The position numbers and the translations under genes were made by a program. From JAPUDS01 sp039812985 (GTDB lineage: Bacteria > Patescibacteriota > Saccharimonadia > Saccharimonadales > Saccharimonadaceae): 18,402 nt of DNA. The stretch lies in assembly GCA_039812985.1 (NCBI GenBank), contig JBDHUL010000013.1, positions 1 to 18,402 of the forward strand. Direction: 5' to 3'. Shown in pieces: positions 13,457-18,402 of the stretch. The notes beneath the pieces are model-generated. The model did not search any database. It was not told where the DNA came from and was given only the letters and a program-made list of their open reading frames with translations. How positions within the stretch are numbered: the first letter of the stretch is position 1; every line of letters starts with the position of its first letter.

Positions 13457-14386
13457 ATGATTAGCTATTATTTCAAATCAATCCGCTCTAAAGAGGTGCA
13501 GCAGCTCGATGCCTACCGGCCCGGTGCTTGGGTGAGTGTTGAGCACCCGACCAAAGATGAAATAGTGCAGTTGTCTGAGCAGTTCAAGCTTGATCTTGGG
13601 GACCTCGAAGACGCGTTAGACCGCGACGAAATGCCTCGTCTCGAACGCGACGGTGATCATGCCTATATATATGTTCGTCATGTCGAAACCTCTAAAAGCT
13701 ACGAGGATATGACGTCACCGGTGTTGTTTGTTATTGGCCCAGATTTGTTCCTGAGCATCGCCTATCGAAGTCTGCCGCGGCTTGACCGGTTTCTCAGTGG
13801 TCAGGTCGAATTTGCGACGACACAGCGTACGAAACTTTTTTTGCTACTCATGGACAATATCGTTGACCAGTACGAAGACGTGATCAACCGTGTCTCGCGT
13901 AAAATCCAGGTCATTCGCGGTCAGCTGCGTCAGCACCGCGTTGCAAATGAAGACTTTGTCGATTTCGTGCTCGTCGAAGACGAGCTCAATGAATTTCTCA
14001 GTGCCCTTCAGCCACTTTCGGTTATTTTGCGGCGCTTAACGCTGGGCAAGTACATCCCCGTATTTGAGCAGGACAAAGACCTTATTGAAGACTTACTTCT
14101 TAATAACGAGCAGTCTATCGAAGCCTGTTTGTCAAACATAAAAACCATCGTCAATATTCGCGAAGCATACACGACAATTGCCAGCAATGAACTGAACCGT
14201 ACGATGAAGATTTTGACCATTGCGACTGTGCTGATTGCATTACCAAACGTATTCTTTGGAATGTACGGCATGAATGTCCATCTTCCCTTTGCCGAAACCT
14301 CCTTTGGCTACTACCTTGTCGTTGGCGCAACACTTATCGTCATGCTTATCACGGTTATTGTTGCACGCCGCAAAAAAGTGTTTTAG
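13457..14386 (+). CDS. corA: CorA-family magnesium/cobalt channel
   Basis: The 309-residue protein has the CorA plan: a cytoplasmic alpha/beta domain (1 to about 120), a long helical stalk (about 121-250), and two C-terminal membrane helices (about 251-269 and 283-303). The selectivity signature GMN follows helix 1 in FGMYGMNVHLP (GMN at 271-273), and the C-terminus is basic (RRKK). CorA pentamers let Mg2+, and also Co2+ or Ni2+, into the cell. Length is normal for the family (about 315). It follows the Nramp-type gene. No clear terminator is seen after it; 14387-14483 shows no gene or structure I can support. Confidence 0.95.
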   Translation: MISYYFKSIRSKEVQQLDAYRPGAWVSVEHPTKDEIVQLSEQFKLDLGDLEDALDRDEMPRLERDGDHAYIYVRHVETSKSYEDMTSPVLFVIGPDLFLSIAYRSLPRLDRFLSGQVEFATTQRTKLFLLLMDNIVDQYEDVINRVSRKIQVIRGQLRQHRVANEDFVDFVLVEDELNEFLSALQPLSVILRRLTLGKYIPVFEQDKDLIEDLLLNNEQSIEACLSNIKTIVNIREAYTTIASNELNRTMKILTIATVLIALPNVFFGMYGMNVHLPFAETSFGYYLVVGATLIVMLITVIVARRKKVF

Positions 14387-14471
14387 CAACGAACAGAAAC
14401 TGTGGATAGCACGGGGAAAGACTGTCAATAGACGGTTGAAAAATGATACTTTACCTCTGTTATTCAATCCA

Positions 14472-14513
14472 TGACGTCTATGCTTGACGTCCAACTGGCA
14501 TCCGGGGTATGAT
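14472..14513 (+). promoter_or_regulatory. Promoter of the structured leader, with TGACGTC repeat
   Basis: TTGACG (14484-14489) and TATGAT (14508-14513) are 18 bp apart and make one of the best full promoters here; the start falls near 14520, the first base of the leader helix. The 7-mer TGACGTC occurs twice, at 14472-14478 and 14485-14491, the second overlapping the -35 box, so a regulator bound to these repeats could control it. Confidence 0.6.
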
Positions 14514-14519
14514 AGTCCG

Positions 14520-14588
14520 CGTCGCTCATACCTCGCTTGCGTCTGGTGCCTACGGTCGACAAGCGCTTAAAAAACACCATGAGCGGCG
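14520..14588 (+). ncRNA. Structured leader RNA with possible pseudoknot
   Basis: An outer helix pairs 14520-14529 (CGTCGCTCAT) with 14579-14588 (ATGAGCGGCG), 10 bp with one G-U. Inside it CGCTTG (14534-14539) pairs with CAAGCG (14560-14565), and GGTG (14545-14548) in that hairpin's loop can pair with CACC (14575-14578) after an A-rich run, an H-type pseudoknot layout as in small riboswitches. After the helix, GGCGGTA occurs twice (14584-14590 and 14604-14610), with CGCC between, so two alternative small hairpins are possible just before the AAAGGAG ribosome site. I match it to no known RNA family. Confidence 0.55.
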
Positions 14589-14627
14589 GTACGCCTTAAC
14601 TATGGCGGTATCCTAAAGGAGTCGTAC

Positions 14628-14720
14628 ATGCTCGTACCTATCGTGAAAGCACGCTCGCGTGCTGAACGGGTTGAGGTAGAAGTTCTACCGGCTGAGTGGC
14701 AGCAATACTTACTCAGCTAG
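14628..14720 (+). CDS. 30-residue ORF behind the structured leader
   Basis: ATG at 14628 opens a 30-codon frame ending TAG at 14718-14720. It is preceded by AAAGGAG (14615-14621) at an ideal 6-nt spacing, the strongest ribosome site in the window. The product begins MLVPIVKARSRAERVEVEVL and ends PAEWQQYLLS: a basic start and an acidic, possibly helical end, no membrane segment, no family I know. A dedicated promoter upstream and a terminator 5 bp after the stop make it a complete small transcription unit. It may be a real small protein or a leader peptide within an RNA gene. Confidence 0.6.
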   Translation: MLVPIVKARSRAERVEVEVLPAEWQQYLLS

Positions 14721-14724
14721 CAAC

Positions 14725-14768
14725 AAAATAGATGGCCTCAGACTATCCTGTGAGACCATCTATTTTTT
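14725..14768. terminator. Intrinsic terminator, probably bidirectional
   Basis: AAAATAGATGG (14725-14735) pairs with CCATCTATTTT (14756-14766) over 11 bp, with an inner CTCA/TGAG helix, and ends in six T. It closes the 30-codon unit. Read from the other strand it follows the DsbA-like gene by 17 bp, with a weaker U run. Confidence 0.85.
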
Positions 14769-14785
14769 ATGCTGTGATCATCTCG

Positions 14786-15493
14786 TTACCGAGCTGGCGG
14801 GGTTTCGCCGGCGGCTCTCAGCGCGGCGTCAAGCTTATCCATAAGAAGGGCTCCGTCTTTGTTTATAACGTTGTCCGTCAGGGTGTCGCCGTCAGCCTTT
14901 GCAGCGCCAATAAACAGCGTGGGCGTAGCGGTGACGTTGACCTTGTTGCCAAGCGCGCGATCGGTCTGGACTTTGCGCTGTACTTTACTAGAGGTAAGGT
15001 CGGCCGTGAACTGATCGACGTTGAGCCCGAGTTGGGCGGCGTATGACTTGAACTTTTCGTCACGGGTGTCTGGGCTGAGCGTGGCCCATTCATCGTGGTT
15101 GGTAAACAGCAGGTCGTGCATTTCCCAATACTTGCCTTGCAGACTGGCGGCTTCAGCAGTGCTTGATGCGGCAAGAGCATTTGGATGAGCTGACGTGAGA
15201 GGGAAGTTGCGAAAGACGAAGGCGGCCTTATCTTTGTACTTTTCAGCGATCTTCTTTATGTTCGGTGCGGCCGCGGTGCATCCAGGACACTGGAAGTCGC
15301 CGTATTCAAACCATACCACTTTGGCATCTGGTTTACCGTAGACATGGTCGCCGATGACTGTCGAAGTGGACGAAATGATCTTTGCGGCGTCAACCGTATC
15401 GACATTGACAGAGTCCTTTTTTGTTATATATATCAAACCGCCAAGCCCTACGGCGCACAGCAGCACAATTACTATCCATTTTGTTCGGTCCAT
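14786..15493 (-). CDS. Membrane-anchored DsbA-like thiol oxidoreductase
   Basis: The 235-residue protein has an uncleaved-looking N-terminal membrane anchor (about 6-24) and a thioredoxin-fold DsbA-type domain outside. The active site is C69-P-G-C72 in FEYGDFQCPGC, followed by the helical insert and the cis-Pro loop VTATPTLFIG. It should make or isomerise disulfides in exported proteins, such as surface adhesins or pili. CPGC instead of CPHC suggests a less strongly oxidising site, by general thioredoxin-family knowledge. GGAGGA 4-5 nt before the ATG is a good ribosome site and TATACT (15523-15528, reverse) a likely -10 box; unlike its neighbours it has a leader of about 25 nt. No DsbB or VKOR partner is in the window. 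Confidence 0.92.
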   Translation of the reverse strand: MDRTKWIVIVLLCAVGLGGLIYITKKDSVNVDTVDAAKIISSTSTVIGDHVYGKPDAKVVWFEYGDFQCPGCTAAAPNIKKIAEKYKDKAAFVFRNFPLTSAHPNALAASSTAEAASLQGKYWEMHDLLFTNHDEWATLSPDTRDEKFKSYAAQLGLNVDQFTADLTSSKVQRKVQTDRALGNKVNVTATPTLFIGAAKADGDTLTDNVINKDGALLMDKLDAALRAAGETPPAR

Positions 15494-15522
15494 CGTTCCT
15501 CCACTTGCGTTATGTCTCTTCT

Positions 15523-15556
15523 AGTATACTCGTTTTTGGCTGAAAGATAGTACAAT
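15523..15556. promoter_or_regulatory. Divergent promoters of the DsbA-like and CBS genes
   Basis: Minus-strand TATACT (15523-15528) serves the DsbA-like gene. Plus-strand TACAAT (15551-15556) lies 7 nt before the ATG at 15564 and serves the CBS gene, again with a near-leaderless spacing. Confidence 0.5.
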
Positions 15557-15563
15557 TAAAGTG

Positions 15564-16568
15564 ATGCAAACCGTTATCGTTTTTTTCGGTTGGTGTGTGC
15601 TCGTCCTTGTTGCGGCGATGCGGTTTTCAGCGCACCCTGAGTTCTCGGATAGTGAACGGGCGCGACGGGCGGCCGAAGGCGATGTGACGGCACAGCGTGA
15701 AGTCGAGCAAATCGCTCTGTCGCCGTACATAAACGCGTTACAGTTTGTGATAAAAACACTGATCATCTCGGCCTTTATCACCTACTGTGTCTACGTATAC
15801 GGTATTGTTGGCGGAGTGTTAGTGGGGACGGCCGCGGTACTGCTAGTGCCGGTGTGGTTCCGCGCAGCATTTGTCGAGCGTATGGCGGATCGGGTGAGTC
15901 AAAAGTTACGGCCGTTTCTTGCGAAGGCGGCAACGATGCTTCGTCCAGCACTTGGTTGGTTACGCGACCGCGAGGCGCTCAGTGCCGATACGGTCGTGCA
16001 TTCGTCGCGCGAACTGCTTGAGCTCGTCGAACGTTCACCTGGAGTGATGAGCAAAGACCAGCTCAAGCGATTCGAGGCCGGGTTCGTGTTTGACGGCAGA
16101 ACTGTGGCGAGCGTTATGACGCCGAGGAGTATGATTGATGCGCTGCCTGCGAGCGAAACCCTTGGGCCACTGGTCATTGATGAACTCTACAAAACCGGAC
16201 ATAGTCGGTTTCCGGTCTACGACGGCGACCTCGACCACGTGGTTGGTGTGCTGTATCTGCATGATCTAATTGATTTTAAAACCGGGAGTAAAACCGCCGA
16301 AAAGGCCATGCAAAAACGGGTATACTACGTGCACGAAACGCAGACACTCTCTCATGCCCTGCACGGATTCATTACCACAAAACACCATCTGTTTGTGGTC
16401 GTCAACCAGTACCGTGAAACGGTTGGTCTTCTGAGTCTCGAAGATGTGCTCGAAGTACTGCTCGGACAGAAGATTGTCGATGAGTTCGATAGTTTTGATG
16501 ACCTGCGGGCAGTAGCGGAACATAACCCCAAAGACAACAATAGCCCGCCGTCGAGCATCAATGTCTAG
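15564..16568 (+). CDS. CBS-domain membrane protein, CNNM/CorC-like
   Basis: The 334-residue protein has an N-terminal helix (about 3-19), two closely spaced helices (about 58-98) and a cytoplasmic pair of CBS domains (about 178-300). The CBS part has the wording of the CNNM/CorC/HlyC family: FDGRTVASVMTPRSMIDALP, TGHSRFPVYDGDLDHVVGVLYLHDL and LFVVVNQYRETVGLLSLEDVLEVLLG. CBS pairs bind adenine nucleotides; CorC proteins are tied to Mg2+ or Co2+ efflux. It differs in having fewer membrane helices than a full CNNM domain and in lacking the C-terminal CorC domain: it ends about 30 polar residues after the second CBS. Start is ATG 15564, not GTG 15561, from the -10 spacing. It fits the Mg2+-related genes to its left. 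Confidence 0.85.
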   Translation: MQTVIVFFGWCVLVLVAAMRFSAHPEFSDSERARRAAEGDVTAQREVEQIALSPYINALQFVIKTLIISAFITYCVYVYGIVGGVLVGTAAVLLVPVWFRAAFVERMADRVSQKLRPFLAKAATMLRPALGWLRDREALSADTVVHSSRELLELVERSPGVMSKDQLKRFEAGFVFDGRTVASVMTPRSMIDALPASETLGPLVIDELYKTGHSRFPVYDGDLDHVVGVLYLHDLIDFKTGSKTAEKAMQKRVYYVHETQTLSHALHGFITTKHHLFVVVNQYRETVGLLSLEDVLEVLLGQKIVDEFDSFDDLRAVAEHNPKDNNSPPSSINV

Positions 16569-16623
16569 CGGGAACTCTCTAACAGTGGTAAAATATACCC
16601 CAATGACATACATATTTGGTAGC

Positions 16624-16684
16624 GATAATAGCAATGAACGGGTCGGTAGATAGGCCAGGAGCGCCTATTTCGTGGATACGACCC
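16624..16684 (+). promoter_or_regulatory. aspS promoter and leader hairpin
   Basis: A likely -10 box GATAAT (16624-16629) precedes a two-part stem: GGGTCG (16640-16645) with CGACCC (16679-16684), and AGATAGGC (16648-16655) with GCCTATTT (16663-16670), separated by an unequal internal loop (2 nt against 8 nt). It lies near the 5' end of the aspS mRNA, 45 nt before the start. I find no T-box sequence. Confidence 0.5.
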
Positions 16685-16729
16685 TGATATTCAGCCAAAT
16701 ACATCATACTAAACAAGGAGCCAAACCCT

Positions 16730-18402
16730 ATGCAACGAACTATCGCCAGCGATGCAGTCGATAAGATAGGCCAGCACATCAGTGTCAGTGGCTGGGTGCA
16801 CTCGCGCCGTGACCATGGCGGCCTTATCTTCATTGACCTACGCGATCACACCGGGCTACTACAGCTTGTTATCAACCCCGAGCATGCCGAGAGCTTTAGG
16901 GTTGCCGAAGAACTCCGCGACGAGTATGTTATCCGCGCCGAAGGTGCTGTGTGCGAACGCGCCGAAGAGCTGCGCAATGAAAAAATTCCGACTGGTAACA
17001 TTGAAATTGCGGTCGATAGCCTCACTATCCTGAACCGTGCCGAGACACTGCCAATCCAACCCTTTGCCGAAGCGCAGGCAAATGAAGAACTTCGCCTCAA
17101 GTATCGCTATCTTGACCTGCGCCGTCCAAAGGTGCAAGATACCTTAAGGAAACGTGCCGCATATAACAAATACATGCGCGACTACATGGAGGCACACGGT
17201 TTTACCGAAGTAACAACGCCAATTTTAGCCAACAGTAGTCCGGAAGGCGCGCGCGACTTTCTGGTGCCGTCACGTGTGCATGAAGGCAAGTTCTATGCCT
17301 TGCCTCAGGCGCCACAGCAGTTCAAACAGCTCCTCATGGTGGGCGGCGTGCCGCGCTATTACCAGATCGCCACTTGTTTTCGTGACGAAGACCCTCGTGC
17401 CGATCGTCTGTACGGCGATTTCTATCAGCTCGACCTTGAGATGGCATTTGTCGAAGACGGCGAAGAAGTTCGTAGCGAAATGGAACCACTTATCAAGTCT
17501 CTCGTGACTGATTTTGCGGGCAAAACTTTGAAATTTGGTGACGATGTGCCACGAATTCCATACACCGAAGCTATGGAAACCTATGGCTCGGACAAGCCGG
17601 ATTTACGGTTTGATATGAAACTGATTGAACTAACCGATGTTTTTAGCGAGACTGATTTTGGGGTGTTCAAAAATGCTGAATGCGTCAAAGCAATTTGCGT
17701 GAAGGGTGGTGCGAGCCTGAGCCGCTCACAGATAGACTCGTTTACGGAAGTTGCTAAAAGTGAGGGGGCGGGTGGTCTCGCATATATTACCTATGAAAAT
17801 GGCGAAGCTAAGAGTCCAATTGCCAAATTCCTCAGTGAAGCAGAACTGAGTGCTGTGAAAGAAAAGCTCGGCGCGAGTGACGGTGATGCGGTGTTTTTCG
17901 GTGCCGACAAACGCGCGACGGTAAACGCTGTGCTTGGCAAGCTCCGTAGCGAATTTGCAACACACTTTGGGCTCAAAGATCCAAACGTCGTGGCGTTGGC
18001 GTGGATAATAGATTTTCCGTTTTACGAATTTGACGCAAAGACTCAGAAAATGGACTTTGGCCACAACCCATTTAGCATGCCCAAAGGCGGTATGAAAGCA
18101 TTGCTAGAGACTGAGAACAAACTTGATATCGTGGCCGACCAGTACGATATGGTGATGAATGGCTACGAGATTTGTAGCGGCGGCGTACGCAACCACAACC
18201 CTGAGGTGCTGTACAAAGTCTTTGGCCTGCTCAATTTCTCGCCCGAATACGTCGAAGAAAAATTTGGCGCTATGCTAAATGCATTCAAGTTCGGTGCGCC
18301 GCCACATGCTGGCTGTGCCTTCGGTATCGACCGAATCTTTATGGTACTCATCGGTGAAGATAACATCCGCGAAGTTGTGGCATTTCCAAAGAATGGCAGT
18401 GG
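16730..18402 (+). CDS. aspS: Aspartyl-tRNA synthetase, bacterial type (partial at right edge)
   Basis: The frame runs from ATG 16730, 9 nt after AAGGAG (16715-16720), to the window end: 557 residues, lacking only the last few dozen. It joins aspartate to tRNA-Asp. Domains in order: OB-fold anticodon binding (1 to about 105), catalytic core with motif 2 FRDEDPRADR (217-226), the bacterial GAD insert (about 285-420), and motif 3 GCAFGIDRIFMVL, then DNIREVVAFPK. The first domain has RRDHGG with H29 where discriminating enzymes such as that of E. coli have Leu; His here is a reported determinant of non-discriminating enzymes, which also charge tRNA-Asn. GYEICSGGVRNHN replaces the common GxELGGGSIR. 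It stands alone behind a hairpin leader. Confidence 0.97.
   Translation, partial: MQRTIASDAVDKIGQHISVSGWVHSRRDHGGLIFIDLRDHTGLLQLVINPEHAESFRVAEELRDEYVIRAEGAVCERAEELRNEKIPTGNIEIAVDSLTILNRAETLPIQPFAEAQANEELRLKYRYLDLRRPKVQDTLRKRAAYNKYMRDYMEAHGFTEVTTPILANSSPEGARDFLVPSRVHEGKFYALPQAPQQFKQLLMVGGVPRYYQIATCFRDEDPRADRLYGDFYQLDLEMAFVEDGEEVRSEMEPLIKSLVTDFAGKTLKFGDDVPRIPYTEAMETYGSDKPDLRFDMKLIELTDVFSETDFGVFKNAECVKAICVKGGASLSRSQIDSFTEVAKSEGAGGLAYITYENGEAKSPIAKFLSEAELSAVKEKLGASDGDAVFFGADKRATVNAVLGKLRSEFATHFGLKDPNVVALAWIIDFPFYEFDAKTQKMDFGHNPFSMPKGGMKALLETENKLDIVADQYDMVMNGYEICSGGVRNHNPEVLYKVFGLLNFSPEYVEEKFGAMLNAFKFGAPPHAGCAFGIDRIFMVLIGEDNIREVVAFPKNGS

Noticed and set aside
16634..16687. 17-codon ORF in the aspS leader as an attenuation peptide
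   Set aside because: It has one Asp codon only, no ribosome site and no terminator/antiterminator pair; the hairpin in the same bases explains the sequence better.
16570..16729. T-box riboswitch before aspS
   Set aside because: The conserved T-box bulge sequence that pairs with the tRNA acceptor end is absent and there is no terminator before the ATG.
1..18402. Mobile elements, CRISPR arrays, phage genes, tRNA or rRNA genes
   Set aside because: No transposase, integrase, spaced direct repeats, attachment duplications or tRNA-like cloverleaf were found on either strand by reading.
1..18402. UGA read as glycine, as in Gracilibacteria or Absconditabacteria
   Set aside because: No TGA stop is used, but genes also contain no in-frame TGA and reach family length with the standard code, so there is no evidence of recoding.

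Overview
The window looks like chromosome from a Candidate Phyla Radiation bacterium, most likely a Saccharibacterium (TM7). This is inferred from the kind and size of the genes, from protein families I associate with that group (by recollection, no search was possible), and from the many start codons that sit 6-9 nt after a -10 box. Coding density is high, the standard code reads every gene at full length, and there are no rRNA or tRNA genes, insertion sequences, phage genes or CRISPR arrays.

Layout, left to right. (1) 1-2044, minus strand: three tightly coupled genes, namely an exported protein ending in a two-helix hairpin with a GRNP loop, a one-TM coiled-coil protein built of 11-residue repeats, and a third protein cut by the window edge. 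The order and architecture recall the c, b and delta subunits of F-type ATP synthase, but the proton-carrying residue of c is missing. (2) 2092-5486: a 36-residue pilin-like peptide, a GlsB/YeaQ-type membrane protein, a soluble PAS histidine kinase with a REC-only regulator, a Crp/Fnr regulator read towards them, and a small four-TM protein. (3) 5584-8725: a TylF-like methyltransferase, an AbrB-type regulator coupled to a 14-TM drug efflux transporter behind a three-half-site operator, and a YajQ protein. (4) 8709-9752, minus: a DUF475/TerC-like membrane protein. (5) 9878-11511: a compact cobalamin riboswitch with a terminator hairpin abutting the start codon of an unknown 460-residue zinc-ribbon protein. 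(6) 11508-16568: a metal-ion neighbourhood with a VIT-like protein, an Nramp-type transporter with an altered metal site, CorA and a CNNM/CorC-like CBS protein, interrupted by a structured RNA leader with a 30-residue ORF and by a DsbA-like exported oxidoreductase. (7) 16730-18402: aspS, cut by the right edge, behind a leader hairpin.

The main points of interest are the riboswitch on an unknown gene, the ATP-synthase-like module without an ion-binding carboxylate, the pseudoknot-like leader at 14520-14588, two well-formed operators, widespread apparent leaderless starts, and a strong preference for TAG stop codons (16 of 20, none TGA).
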